A stretch of DNA of 64,000 nucleotides from Maribacter forsetii DSM 18668 (GTDB taxonomy: Bacteria > Bacteroidota > Bacteroidia > Flavobacteriales > Flavobacteriaceae). The translations under genes and the position numbers were made by a program. Below the pieces are notes generated by a model, which made no database searches, had not been told where the DNA came from, and worked only from the letters and a program-made list of their open reading frames with translations. Every line of letters starts with the position of its first letter. Position 1 is the first letter of the stretch. Below, piece by piece: positions 49,769-59,680 of the stretch. The stretch lies in the NCBI RefSeq assembly GCF_000744105.1, contig NZ_JQLH01000001.1, positions 2,604,001-2,668,000 of the forward strand. The letters run 5' to 3'.

Positions 49769-50467
49769 TTGTCGAAAAAACAACATTCTACCGTAGATAA
49801 CCTTCAAGTACTATTTGAAGACAATCACTTAATAGTAATCAACAAACGCCCAGGTGATATCGTACAAGGTGATAAAACTGGCGATAGACCGTTAAGTGAC
49901 ACCGTAAAAGCATTTCTAAAGAAAAAGTATAACAAACCCGGCAATGTATATTTAGGAGTTGTGCATCGTTTGGATCGCCCTACATCTGGTATTGTAGTAT
50001 TTGCCAAAACCTCTAAAGCTTTACCTAGGCTAAACAAAATGTTTGCGGAGAAAGATGCAAAAAAAACCTATTGGGCAGTGGTAAAAAATTGTCCGAACGA
50101 AGCTGAGAAAAGATTGGTTCATTGGATGAAGCGAAATACGAAACAAAACAAATCTTACGCCCACATCAAAGAAGTTCCAGATAGTAAAAAAGCAATTTTA
50201 ACGTACCGCATCATAAAAAAATTAGATAGATATTTTCTTTTGGAAGTTGATTTGGAAACTGGTCGTCACCATCAAATAAGGTCACAGCTTACTGCCATTG
50301 GCAGCCCTATTAAGGGCGACTTAAAATACGGATTTGACAGAAGCAATGCTAACGGCAGTATTCATTTACATGCTAGAAAACTGCGTATAATACATCCAGT
50401 AAAAAAAGAACCTTTAGAAATTATTGCTCCTCCACCAAATGATCCTATTTGGAATGCATGTCTTTAA
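49769..50467 (+). CDS. RluA-family pseudouridine synthase
   Basis: A 232-residue enzyme that converts uridine to pseudouridine in RNA. The catalytic motif is VHRLDRPTSGIVVFAKT with Asp69, and the C-terminal core contains LLEVDLETGRHHQIRSQL. No S4 domain is present, so it is a short form. The start is TTG, 13 nt after lspA. RNA target (23S rRNA or tRNA) cannot be read. Confidence 0.93.
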   Translation: MSKKQHSTVDNLQVLFEDNHLIVINKRPGDIVQGDKTGDRPLSDTVKAFLKKKYNKPGNVYLGVVHRLDRPTSGIVVFAKTSKALPRLNKMFAEKDAKKTYWAVVKNCPNEAEKRLVHWMKRNTKQNKSYAHIKEVPDSKKAILTYRIIKKLDRYFLLEVDLETGRHHQIRSQLTAIGSPIKGDLKYGFDRSNANGSIHLHARKLRIIHPVKKEPLEIIAPPPNDPIWNACL

Positions 50468-50498
50468 TTTTCTTACTTTTAGTACAAACACTTTTACC

Positions 50499-51029
50499 AT
50501 GTTAAAGAAAATTTGTGCCTTAATTATATTCTTAGTAATTACTTCTTGCGGTAGTTACAACTCTATTGATACATTTTATAACGCCCATAAAAATGATAAT
50601 CAAGTTACCGCGGTGCGTGTACCACAATTCATGTTATCTATGATCAGTGAAATCTCTCCAGAAATGAAAGCTATGGTAGGAAATACCAAAGATTTAAGAT
50701 ACATGCAATTCCCAAGCACAACGGCAGATAGAACCCAATTTTTAAATCAGCAAATGAACGGTATTACAGGTAACTCTTTTATTGAGGTATTTAGAAAGAA
50801 TGATAATTTAAAGCGTAATGTAGTTTCCGTACGTGAAAAAAAGAATTCCGTAAAAGAGATATTAATTTACAACAACGATAACCAAAACGGTTCGTTTTTA
50901 TATTTCAATGGTGATTTTGACCCTGTAAAAGTTAGAGAGATGGCTAAAAATGAACAGTTTACCAAATTCGGAGATAATATCATCAATCAATTTGGCGCTA
51001 GTACACCAGGTATCAATTCACAGAACTAA
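50499..51029 (+). CDS. DUF4252 lipoprotein
   Basis: A 176-residue lipoprotein (CALIIFLVITSCGSY). The remaining sequence, with MISEISPEMKAMVGNTKDLRYMQF and REKKNSVKEILIYNNDNQN, follows the DUF4252 pattern typical of Bacteroidota, often near sigma/anti-sigma genes; none is here. Function unknown. The ATG at 50499 fits the signal peptide and lies 31 nt after rluA. Confidence 0.78.
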   Translation: MLKKICALIIFLVITSCGSYNSIDTFYNAHKNDNQVTAVRVPQFMLSMISEISPEMKAMVGNTKDLRYMQFPSTTADRTQFLNQQMNGITGNSFIEVFRKNDNLKRNVVSVREKKNSVKEILIYNNDNQNGSFLYFNGDFDPVKVREMAKNEQFTKFGDNIINQFGASTPGINSQN

Positions 51030-51037
51030 GAATAACT

Positions 51038-51898
51038 TCAAGTCGGTTTTTTAGAACGTATACTTTCTATTACCACCGAACTTAAAATAAGTATACCTCC
51101 TAAAATTGTTGTTCCTTTTGGTATTTCAGATAAGAAAATAGCTCCTATCAAAATACCATAAACAGGTTGCACACTACTTAATATACTTACTGTAGTAATA
51201 TTGAAATGTTTAAACGTCATCAAGAACATAGTATGACCAATAGCCGTGGTTAAAACCGCTAGTGCAACCAATACTTCCCATTGATTTAAAAGCGTAGTTG
51301 TTGGTACCGAAAATAAGAAAGGAAATAAAACAATGCCAACAATTGCAGTCTGATACGTCATAAGCATTGAACCATTATATCTTGAAACTTTTTGCTTCAA
51401 AATAATATTGCGCAAAGCGTATGCAAGAGCAGAAAATACACCAAAACCGATAGCTATTGTATATGAATTTTCAATATCTAAGGTGGGACTAAGAAAATAC
51501 ATTCCGGTAAGCACTAAAAAAGCAAGGAGCAAATGCACTAATTGAAATTTGGTTTTTAAAAGAATAGGTTCTAAAAAAGCCGTTATCACTGGGTACGTAA
51601 ATATAGAAAGCATACCTATTGCCACATTAGATAACTTTAATGCGTAGAAATAAGTTACCCAGTGTACTCCCATTAATATCCCACTTAGAAAAATTACCGG
51701 AGCATCTCTTTTATCTATTTTTAAACTGAATCCTTTCCATTTACAATATAGAAACAATGCCAAAAAAGCTAGTATTGCCCTAGCACCAATTGCCACAGGC
51801 ACCGACAACTGAACATAACGTCCTAAGGCACCAGACGTAGCTACAAAAAGCATGGCGAGGTTAATTTCCAATAAATGCTGAAGGTGATTACTTTTCAT
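51038..51898 (-). CDS. DMT-superfamily EamA transporter
   Basis: A 286-residue membrane protein with ten predicted helices arranged as two EamA repeats (LAFLALFLYCKWKGF in the first half, AIGFGVFSALAYALRN in the second). The ending AIFLSEIPKGTTILGGILIL is typical. It probably exports a metabolite or amino acid. Substrate unknown. It is 15 nt downstream of the TPR-like gene on the same strand. Confidence 0.88.
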   Translation of the reverse strand: MKSNHLQHLLEINLAMLFVATSGALGRYVQLSVPVAIGARAILAFLALFLYCKWKGFSLKIDKRDAPVIFLSGILMGVHWVTYFYALKLSNVAIGMLSIFTYPVITAFLEPILLKTKFQLVHLLLAFLVLTGMYFLSPTLDIENSYTIAIGFGVFSALAYALRNIILKQKVSRYNGSMLMTYQTAIVGIVLFPFLFSVPTTTLLNQWEVLVALAVLTTAIGHTMFLMTFKHFNITTVSILSSVQPVYGILIGAIFLSEIPKGTTILGGILILSSVVIESIRSKKPT

Positions 51899-51913
51899 CT
51901 ACATAAATTTCAC

Positions 51914-53458
51914 CTAACGTGATTTTTTCAACGCTTTTTCTCGCATAATTTGAGAGACAGGTTTATTCTGCAAATGACTCTCTAACCATGATAAAATATC
52001 CAAGTACAAGAAAGCCCTTTTTTCGTACGGATGATCCTCGTATTTTTTAAGTTCGTTATATAATTTCTGAAATTCAGCTTTTAACTGGTTAGGATAAATA
52101 CCGCCTAAACTTCTAAGAAACTTTATCATCTCTTTTTGTACGGCATGCATATCATCCATCTTCAATAAAAACTTATACGTGCTTTTTAATTGAACTTCTA
52201 AATGATAGTCCATACCCGCCTCATAATGAGCAACTAAACTTAATACACGCGCAAAACACATTAGGTCTTCTCGCATTTTTAAGTTCTTATTCTCAATAAT
52301 CTTTTTTAAATATTGAATACAGGTTTTATTATCTCCAATACCAAAATACAGACATGCTATTTTATAATAAAGAACCATTACATGGTGTACATCTATCCTA
52401 TCTCTATGCTTATTGATACCGTATTCAATAATCTTTACCAGATATAATCCTTTTTCAAAAGTCCCTTCAAGAAAATGCAGGTTTAATTTATTGGCATTTA
52501 AATACATAAATACCAGAGAATTAATATTATCGTTATTTGGAAATTCTTTCTCTTTTATTGTAATCTCCAAACGTTCCAAAACTTCTTTAAACTGAGAACT
52601 ATACTGAACATAAAAAAGAGATTCTAATAAATAATGATTCCCTTTTAAGAAGAACACCGGATTTAAATAAATCATGTCCTTATGATCATAGAAAAGATCT
52701 ACCCATTTACTGGCATATTTAAAGCACGATAAGAAATCTTGGGTTAAAAAACTATACCATAAGTGAGCTTTGTATAACCATAACTTTTCTCTAAAACCTA
52801 AGTCCTCAATATTATATAACGGCAAATGATCATTGAAGTATGTTTTTACCTTGATATAATCTTCATCACTTCTAGCATAACCTACTTTAAGCATCATGCC
52901 ATATAATTGCAGAGAAAGATTAGAAAGCTTACTTGTCATTACATTATGCGCAGATAATTCTTTTGCCTGTATAGCTAGCTCATCAGCACGATCAGGTATA
53001 CTGCGGGTAATGTACTGAGTTTCAATAATTTTCTCTAGCTCAACAATTTCGTAAGCAATGTTCTTTTCTTCATTTTCAATAGCGATAGCCTTTACTTTAT
53101 CCAAAATTTTCAAACTTTGCTTATAAAGCCCTTTTTGATATAAAATAGTTGCAAAATCTAACTGCTCTCGTATCTGAACCCTTATATTTTGGTTAACAGG
53201 GTTCAACCTTAGGCTTACCAAAATCTGTTTATAAAGGTGAGCTTTTAAGTTAGAAAGTTGTGCCTTTTTAACAATACCACTTTCGAGTATGGTTTTCTCA
53301 TCATATCGCTTAATCTTATCCAATAAATTGAACAGCGCCAAAAATTTGGCATCGGTATTCACTCCCAATCTGCCTACATAAAGCTTAAATTGACGCTTCT
53401 CTGATTTAGAAAGTGATTTAACTAAAACGAACAAAGCATCTTTATGCGCATTTGTCAT
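51914..53458 (-). CDS. TPR-like helical repeat protein, function unknown
   Basis: A 514-residue all-helical cytoplasmic protein. Pairs of amphipathic helices recur (ILYQKGLYKQSLKILDKV; LYYKIACLYFGIGDNKTCI), giving a TPR/solenoid pattern that suits protein-protein interaction. There is no signal peptide. The basic N-terminus SLSKSEKRQFKLYVGRLG is distinctive among flavobacterial hypotheticals. It is divergent from leuA, across an 18-bp palindrome (53524-53541). Confidence 0.68.
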   Translation of the reverse strand: MTNAHKDALFVLVKSLSKSEKRQFKLYVGRLGVNTDAKFLALFNLLDKIKRYDEKTILESGIVKKAQLSNLKAHLYKQILVSLRLNPVNQNIRVQIREQLDFATILYQKGLYKQSLKILDKVKAIAIENEEKNIAYEIVELEKIIETQYITRSIPDRADELAIQAKELSAHNVMTSKLSNLSLQLYGMMLKVGYARSDEDYIKVKTYFNDHLPLYNIEDLGFREKLWLYKAHLWYSFLTQDFLSCFKYASKWVDLFYDHKDMIYLNPVFFLKGNHYLLESLFYVQYSSQFKEVLERLEITIKEKEFPNNDNINSLVFMYLNANKLNLHFLEGTFEKGLYLVKIIEYGINKHRDRIDVHHVMVLYYKIACLYFGIGDNKTCIQYLKKIIENKNLKMREDLMCFARVLSLVAHYEAGMDYHLEVQLKSTYKFLLKMDDMHAVQKEMIKFLRSLGGIYPNQLKAEFQKLYNELKKYEDHPYEKRAFLYLDILSWLESHLQNKPVSQIMREKALKKSR

Positions 53459-53523
53459 CGTAAAAATATGAGTTTAAGTAATTGAAATTCAATGTTTTAT
53501 ATACCTATAAATCTGACTTAACA

Positions 53524-53541
53524 TTGTAAACAAGTTTACAA
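53524..53541. promoter_or_regulatory. 18-bp palindrome between the TPR gene and leuA
   Basis: TTGTAAAC-AA-GTTTACAA is a perfect 8-bp inverted repeat with a 2-bp centre, the form of a LacI/FOX-like or TetR-like operator. It lies 63 nt before leuA and 66 nt before the divergent gene. The TTGTAA half-site recurs in the aroC leader (22788-22803). Confidence 0.55.
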
Positions 53542-53603
53542 ATTTTCTTAGCCTTATGTTTTAGGTTATATATTCGTTTGACGAGTAAAACTACGTAAAT
53601 AAT

Positions 53604-54776
53604 ATGAGTAAAGATATCGTTCAAATATTTGACACTACTTTAAGAGATGGAGAGCAAGTACCAGGTTGTAAATTAGACCGGGAGCAAAAATTGGTCATTG
53701 CTGAACGCCTAGATGTACTAGGTGTTAATGTAATTGAAGCTGGTTTTCCCGTTTCAAGTCCTGGAGATTTCAAATCTGTAGAAGCCATAGCTAAACTCGT
53801 TAAAAATGCTACTGTTTGTGGATTGACACGTGCAGTCAAAAATGACATTGAAGTCGCAGCAGAAGCTCTTAAACATGCTAAAATTCCAAGAATACATACT
53901 GGAATTGGTACATCTGACTCTCATATTAAATTTAAATTCAATTCTAATAGAGATGCGATTATTGAGCGTGCAGTTTCCGCTGTTAGCTATGCCAAGACTT
54001 TTGTTGAAGATGTTGAGTTTTACGCTGAAGATGCCGGCCGAACAGATAATGAGTTTTTGGCTCGCGTATGCGAAGCGGTAATTAAAGCAGGTGCTACTGT
54101 TCTTAATATTCCTGATACTACAGGGTATTGTTTGCCAGATGAATATGGCGCCAAAATAAAATATTTATATGAAAACGTAAAAGGCATAGACAAGGCTATA
54201 CTATCATGTCACTGTCATAACGATTTAGGTTTGGCAACCGCAAATTCAATTGCCGGCGTCATTAATGGCGCAAGACAAATTGAATGTACCATAAATGGTA
54301 TTGGTGAACGCGCCGGTAATACTTCTTTAGAAGAAGTCGTCATGATTATGCGCCAACATCCCAATTTAAATTTTGATACTACCATAAACAGTAAATTACT
54401 TTATGATACCAGTTTAATGGTTTCTCGTAAAATGGGTATGATGGTGCAACCTAACAAAGCTATTGTAGGCGCCAATGCATTTGCGCATAGTTCTGGTATT
54501 CACCAAGATGGAGTTATTAAAAATAGGGAAACTTATGAGATTATAGATCCTGCGGATGTAGGTGTCACAGAATCTTCTATTGTTTTGACTGCAAGAAGTG
54601 GTAGAGCTGCCCTAGCATACAGAGCAAAAATTGTGGGTTACGAATTAACGAAAACACAATTAGATGACGTATATCAAGAATTCTTAAGATATGCGGACAC
54701 TAGAAAAGAAGTAAAAGATGATGATATTCATCAAATTATAGAGACTTCAAATATAGATTTACAAAGTATTAGCTAA
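53604..54776 (+). CDS. leuA: 2-isopropylmalate synthase, short form without regulatory domain
   Basis: A 390-residue HMGL-like TIM-barrel enzyme. The motif FDTTLRDGEQVPGCKL carries the metal/catalytic residues, LSCHCHNDLGLATANS the metal histidines, and NGIGERAGNTSLEEV the second signature. It condenses acetyl-CoA with 2-oxoisovalerate, the first step of leucine synthesis. Canonical LeuA is about 510 residues with a C-terminal leucine-binding domain; this one ends after the catalytic and subdomain region, so leucine feedback through that domain is not possible. A citramalate or homocitrate synthase role is possible but less likely beside leuB. Confidence 0.88.
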   Translation: MSKDIVQIFDTTLRDGEQVPGCKLDREQKLVIAERLDVLGVNVIEAGFPVSSPGDFKSVEAIAKLVKNATVCGLTRAVKNDIEVAAEALKHAKIPRIHTGIGTSDSHIKFKFNSNRDAIIERAVSAVSYAKTFVEDVEFYAEDAGRTDNEFLARVCEAVIKAGATVLNIPDTTGYCLPDEYGAKIKYLYENVKGIDKAILSCHCHNDLGLATANSIAGVINGARQIECTINGIGERAGNTSLEEVVMIMRQHPNLNFDTTINSKLLYDTSLMVSRKMGMMVQPNKAIVGANAFAHSSGIHQDGVIKNRETYEIIDPADVGVTESSIVLTARSGRAALAYRAKIVGYELTKTQLDDVYQEFLRYADTRKEVKDDDIHQIIETSNIDLQSIS

Positions 54777-54778
54777 TT

Positions 54779-55897
54779 ATGCATCTAGATATTGCTGTTT
54801 TAGAGGGAGATGGAATTGGACCTGAGGTCGTTGCACAATCTATAAAGTGCCTACGATCTGTTGAAGAAACTTTTGGGCATAGCTTCACCTTTAAAAAGGG
54901 ACTTATTGGGGCATCTGCTATCAAACAAACAGGTAGCCCATTGCCAAAAGAAACGCTAAAATTATGCAAAACTACAGATGCCACTTTATTTGGCGCGTTA
55001 GGCTTACCGGAATTTGATGACGATCCTAAATCAAAGGTTTGGCCAGAGCAAGGTTTATTAAAATTACGTAAGAAATTAGGACTATTTGCAAATATTAGAC
55101 CCGTAAAAGTTTTTCCTTCTTTAGTAAAACAATCACCACTTTCCAAAACCCAAGTGCAGAATACCGATTTGGTTATTTTCAGAGAGCTTGCTGGCGGAAT
55201 TTATTATGGCGAAAAATCTATTGACGAAGAAAAGAATTCTGCTACTGACACCTGTACTTATTCAGAATCTGAAATAAGCAGAATTGCGCATTTAGCTTTT
55301 AAATCTGCCCGTTCAAGAAAAAAGAAGGTAACATTGGTTGATAAAGCCAATGTTCTTGAAACATCTCGTTTATGGAGACGTGTGGTGCGCTCAATTTCTG
55401 AAAGCTACCCAGATGTAACGCTTAACTGCCTATTTATAGACAATGCGGCTGTACAGATGATTTTAAACCCTTCTCAGTTCGATGTTATTCTAACCGATAA
55501 TATGTTCGGTGATATTCTTTCTGACCAAGGAAGTGTTATTGCAGGATCGATTGGACTTTTACCGTCAGCTTCAGTTGGACTTGAGCATGCCATGTTCGAG
55601 CCAATACACGGTTCTTATCCAGATGCAGCAGGCAAAAATATTGCAAACCCCGTAGCTTCTATTTTAAGCATGGCGATGCTATTGCAACATTTTAAGATGA
55701 ACGAAGAATCTGATGCCGTCGTTGCTGCAGTATTAAAATCATTTTCTAAAAAAATTGTTACTCCAGATATTTTAGGAAGCTCTAAATATGGTACTAATTA
55801 CGTAGGTGATTTTATAGCCGACAACATTATGGAATTAGACGGAAATTTCAATATCAACGATGAAAACATCGGGCTAGGAAAATCTACGATTATATAA
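54779..55897 (+). CDS. leuB: 3-isopropylmalate dehydrogenase
   Basis: A 372-residue beta-decarboxylating dehydrogenase. The N-terminal IAVLEGDGIGPEVVAQS, the substrate arginines in LRKKLGLFANIRPVK, and the NAD/metal signature NMFGDILSDQGSVIAGS are present. It oxidises 3-isopropylmalate to 2-oxoisocaproate. It starts two bases after leuA, so they form an operon. leuC and leuD, needed between the two steps, are not in the window. The stop is two bases from the convergent lipoprotein gene. Confidence 0.94.
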   Translation: MHLDIAVLEGDGIGPEVVAQSIKCLRSVEETFGHSFTFKKGLIGASAIKQTGSPLPKETLKLCKTTDATLFGALGLPEFDDDPKSKVWPEQGLLKLRKKLGLFANIRPVKVFPSLVKQSPLSKTQVQNTDLVIFRELAGGIYYGEKSIDEEKNSATDTCTYSESEISRIAHLAFKSARSRKKKVTLVDKANVLETSRLWRRVVRSISESYPDVTLNCLFIDNAAVQMILNPSQFDVILTDNMFGDILSDQGSVIAGSIGLLPSASVGLEHAMFEPIHGSYPDAAGKNIANPVASILSMAMLLQHFKMNEESDAVVAAVLKSFSKKIVTPDILGSSKYGTNYVGDFIADNIMELDGNFNINDENIGLGKSTII

Positions 55898-55899
55898 CC

Positions 55900-57123
55900 T
55901 TATTCATTATTCAATTCGGTAATTAACGCATTAAATTCTGTTTTAAACTCCTCAAACTTCTCCCCGGTTGCAGGACCGTTAAAACCGGTATGAATTTTTC
56001 GAACATCACCTTTTTTATCAATAAAAATAGTAGTGGGATACGAAAGTACGTGGTTTAGCATCGGTAATTTCTCTTGAGCTTTTTGCTTGTCATAAGTACC
56101 GTATTGTGCCAATAGAATAGGATATGTTACTTCTACCCTATCTTTCAATCTTTTAATTCCCTTTTTGGCAATTTCTTCTGTTTTGGCAGATTCAAAGGCT
56201 AAACCTATTACTTCAATTTCGTTATTCCCCTTTAAATAATCTACTAAATATTTAGTTTCATCTAAACAGTTAGGGCACCAGGTACCCATCAACTGAACAA
56301 TCACTACCTTATCTTGATATTTTTTATCACTTAAAGAGATCATATTCCCTTCTACATCAGGGAAAGTAAATGCCAATTTATCATATCCTTCCTTTAAAAA
56401 AGTTAATGAATCCGGGTCTGGCAATTCAAACCCATCATTTCTAGTAGCTACAAAGGGCTCCTTAAAATGATTACCAGAGTAAAAAACACCGTTCATTGTA
56501 GAATCTGTAATCTTTGCATTGAATAGAAAAGCATGGGCACCATCAAATGCGGATAATTTTAAAGAATCTCCATCAAGAACACCATCTAAAAACCTATAAT
56601 CTCCTGTTGTAGTTCTAAAAGTACCCGTAACCTTATTATCATCTTGTAAAAAAATACCTTTACCCACGTATTCCTCTTCTAAATCAGGGCTAAAATAGGT
56701 TTCCCAAATGCCTGAAACATTCTTATCTATACTTCCATTCTTAATCTTGAACCGTTCTTCTTCACCGTAAATAGCCTTAAAGGGCACAATTCTATCTAGG
56801 CTTTCTTTAATAAACTTACCTTCAATAGAATTTTTAGTAAAAGTACCTGATAGGTAACCTTCAAAAACCGGTGTCTGCATAATTATAGAGTCACCACTTA
56901 TTTCTATTTCATCTACATCAATAACTTCTTCTGCATTAAAAATTTGCATTGTATACTTACCATGGGCATTTTTATTGACCTTTAGATTAAAAGGTAATAT
57001 TTGGTTATCCATCACATCTAACTCTACAAGCCAATTACCCTCAGATAAGTTTTCATTTTGCCCATTCTCTTTACACCCAACTAATAACATTAAAACGGAT
57101 AGTACTGCAATACTAAATCTCAT
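55900..57123 (-). CDS. TlpA-like thioredoxin-fold lipoprotein
   Basis: A 407-residue lipoprotein (SVLMLLVGCKENG). Residues about 30-240 form a beta-rich N-terminal region with repeated strands. The C-terminal thioredoxin fold has the motif MGTWCPNCLDETKYL (CxxC) and the cis-Pro stretch LSYPTTIFIDKKG. It is a periplasmic thiol-disulfide protein of the same group as that at 27444-28562, though the N-terminal region differs. Confidence 0.86.
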   Translation of the reverse strand: MRFSIAVLSVLMLLVGCKENGQNENLSEGNWLVELDVMDNQILPFNLKVNKNAHGKYTMQIFNAEEVIDVDEIEISGDSIIMQTPVFEGYLSGTFTKNSIEGKFIKESLDRIVPFKAIYGEEERFKIKNGSIDKNVSGIWETYFSPDLEEEYVGKGIFLQDDNKVTGTFRTTTGDYRFLDGVLDGDSLKLSAFDGAHAFLFNAKITDSTMNGVFYSGNHFKEPFVATRNDGFELPDPDSLTFLKEGYDKLAFTFPDVEGNMISLSDKKYQDKVVIVQLMGTWCPNCLDETKYLVDYLKGNNEIEVIGLAFESAKTEEIAKKGIKRLKDRVEVTYPILLAQYGTYDKQKAQEKLPMLNHVLSYPTTIFIDKKGDVRKIHTGFNGPATGEKFEEFKTEFNALITELNNE

Positions 57124-57224
57124 AATTCATTTTTAATTTAACTTCTAATAAACAATTAAAATGGCAGAATTAAAAATTAAAATAAAGACTTCATAGCTTA
57201 TAGAATGTATACGGGCATTGTTTT

Positions 57225-57232
57225 ATCTTTGC
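57225..57232 (+). promoter_or_regulatory. -7 promoter element of pheT
   Basis: TATCTTTG matches TAnnTTTG and lies 18 nt before the ATG, predicting a very short leader. No clear -33 element was seen at the usual distance. Confidence 0.5.
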
Positions 57233-57250
57233 AACCTATAAATTTTTTGA

Positions 57251-59680
57251 ATGAAAATATCATATAACTGGCTTAAACAGTTCATACAAATAGATTGGGA
57301 ATCACAAAAAACCGGAGAACTTTTAACTGATTTAGGTTTAGAAGTTGAAGGAGTTGAAAAATTTGAATCTGTAAAAGGCGGATTAAAAGGGATTGTTGTT
57401 GGTCATGTATTAAGTTGTGAGAAACACACCAATGCGGATAAGTTGAATGTTACAATGGTAGATATAGGTCTTGAAGCTCCTGTACAAATAGTTTGTGGCG
57501 CCAAGAATGTTGCTGTAGGTCAGAAAGTACCGGTTGCTACTATTGGCACTACACTATATACCGCTGAAGGTGAAGCTTGGACCATTAAAAAAGGAAAGAT
57601 AAGAGGGGAAGAAAGCTTTGGCATGATTTGCGCCGAAGACGAATTAGGTCTTGGTAATAGTCATGATGGTATCATGGTGCTTGACAAAAGTCTTAAAGTG
57701 GGCACACCTTGTTCAGAGGTTTTTGACATTGAAGAGGATGAAGTTTTTGAAATTGGCCTAACACCAAACCGTGCCGATGCCATGAGTCATTTTGGCGTAG
57801 CAAGAGATTTAAAAGCGGGGCTTAAACAAAAGGAAATCACAAAAGAATTGATTACCCCTTCTACAAGTCATTTCAATATAAACGATAGATCACTTAAAAT
57901 TGATGTTGATGTATTAAAACCTGAGTTGGCGCCACGTTACTGCGGTATAAGCTTGAGTAACTTAATCATTCAGCCCTCTCCTACATGGCTTCAAAATAGA
58001 TTAAAAGCTATTGGTCTTACACCAAAAAACAATGTGGTAGATGCCACAAACTATGTTCTACATGAACTAGGGCAACCATTACACGCTTTTGATGCTGCAA
58101 AAATTAAAGGAAACAAAATAGTTGTCAAAACATTAGAGAAGGGTACCAAATTCACAACACTTGACGGAGTTGAAAGAACTTTGCACGAAGATGATTTAAT
58201 GATTTGCGACACCGAAAAACCATTATGTTTAGCAGGTGTATTTGGCGGATTAGGTTCTGGTGTAACCGAAGAAACAACATCTATATTTTTGGAGAGTGCT
58301 TATTTCAATCCTGTTTCTATCAGAAAATCAGCCAAAAGACATGGTTTAAATACTGATGCGTCTTTTAGATTTGAACGTGGTATCGATATTGAAAATGTGG
58401 AGTACAGTTTAAAACGTGCAGCCCTTTTAATCAAAGAAATTGCAGGTGGGGAAATCACCTCTGACGTTTACGACCTATACCCTAAAAAACATCCGAATTT
58501 TGAAGTGTTCTTGGCTTTTAAAAAAATCAATAAGCTTATTGGGCAAGAAATTCCACAAGACACTATAAAATCAATATTAGCATCTTTAGACATTAAAGTC
58601 AAAAATGTTACTGAAGCAGGAATGGGACTTGAAGTTCCTTCTTATCGTGTTGATGTGCAGCGACAAGTAGACGTTATTGAAGAAATTTTAAGAGTATACG
58701 GGTACAACAATGTAGCTTTTGGCCAAAAATTTAATGCATCTATAGCTACGACAGAAGCAGCTGCCGACCATACAATACAAAACATTGTTGGCAATGCTTT
58801 AGCTGCAAAAGGTTATTATGAAATCTTAACCAATAGTTTAACAAACCCTGACTATACCTCTTTAGTGCCAAATGAGGACCAAGAGCGTAAATCTATTGAA
58901 ATAATCAACCCTTTAAGTGGTGATTTATCTATACTAAGAAGAACTTCTTTATTCTCTGCATTAGAGGTCGCTAGTCATAATATTAACCGTAGACGTCCTA
59001 ATCTTAAATTATTCGAGTTTGGAAAAACCTACTATGCTAAAGGCGACAAACGCATTGAACCAAAATATTTAAGTATATTAATTAGTGGAGATTCAATACC
59101 AGATAGCTGGACTAACAATGCCATTGCTTCTAACTTTTTTGAACTTAAATCAATAGTAAGGTCTGTTCTATTGAGATTAGGGTTATCAGATTTAAAAAGT
59201 ACACCAACAAATTCACCATTATTTTCTGAAGGATTATCATTTACACATAAGAAAAAAGAATTGGTTTCTTTTGGTTTGATAAAGACATCTATTCTAAAAC
59301 ATTTTGACATAAAGCAAAATGTGCTGTTCGCAGATTTTGATTGGGACGCTGTTTTAAAACAAATTAAAACGTCACCGGTTAGTTATAAAGAAATTCCAAA
59401 ACACCCAGAAGTAAAAAGGGATTTTGCATTATTACTAGATAATAAAGCTACTTACAAAGAACTTTATGACCTTGCATTTGGGGCGGAGCGCAAATATTTA
59501 AAAGACATGACGCTTTTTGATGTATACGAAGGCAAAAATTTACCAGAAGGTAAGAAATCTTATGCAGTAAGTTTTACTCTGCAAGATGACAAAAGCACTT
59601 TAACTGAAAAGCAAATAGAAAAAATTATGTCTAAGTTACAGAATACTTACGAACGTAATTTAGGAGCTACACTGCGCTAA
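57251..59680 (+). CDS. pheT: Phenylalanyl-tRNA synthetase beta subunit
   Basis: An 809-residue subunit with all usual domains: N-terminal MKISYNWLKQFI, an EMAP-like tRNA-binding domain (GHVLSCEKHTNADKLN), the B3/B4 editing region, B5, the catalytic-like core, and a C-terminal ferredoxin-fold anticodon-binding domain ending YERNLGATLR. Length is typical. pheS is not adjacent, which is common in Bacteroidota. Its stop abuts the stop of the convergent fasciclin gene with no intervening base. Confidence 0.97.
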   Translation: MKISYNWLKQFIQIDWESQKTGELLTDLGLEVEGVEKFESVKGGLKGIVVGHVLSCEKHTNADKLNVTMVDIGLEAPVQIVCGAKNVAVGQKVPVATIGTTLYTAEGEAWTIKKGKIRGEESFGMICAEDELGLGNSHDGIMVLDKSLKVGTPCSEVFDIEEDEVFEIGLTPNRADAMSHFGVARDLKAGLKQKEITKELITPSTSHFNINDRSLKIDVDVLKPELAPRYCGISLSNLIIQPSPTWLQNRLKAIGLTPKNNVVDATNYVLHELGQPLHAFDAAKIKGNKIVVKTLEKGTKFTTLDGVERTLHEDDLMICDTEKPLCLAGVFGGLGSGVTEETTSIFLESAYFNPVSIRKSAKRHGLNTDASFRFERGIDIENVEYSLKRAALLIKEIAGGEITSDVYDLYPKKHPNFEVFLAFKKINKLIGQEIPQDTIKSILASLDIKVKNVTEAGMGLEVPSYRVDVQRQVDVIEEILRVYGYNNVAFGQKFNASIATTEAAADHTIQNIVGNALAAKGYYEILTNSLTNPDYTSLVPNEDQERKSIEIINPLSGDLSILRRTSLFSALEVASHNINRRRPNLKLFEFGKTYYAKGDKRIEPKYLSILISGDSIPDSWTNNAIASNFFELKSIVRSVLLRLGLSDLKSTPTNSPLFSEGLSFTHKKKELVSFGLIKTSILKHFDIKQNVLFADFDWDAVLKQIKTSPVSYKEIPKHPEVKRDFALLLDNKATYKELYDLAFGAERKYLKDMTLFDVYEGKNLPEGKKSYAVSFTLQDDKSTLTEKQIEKIMSKLQNTYERNLGATLR

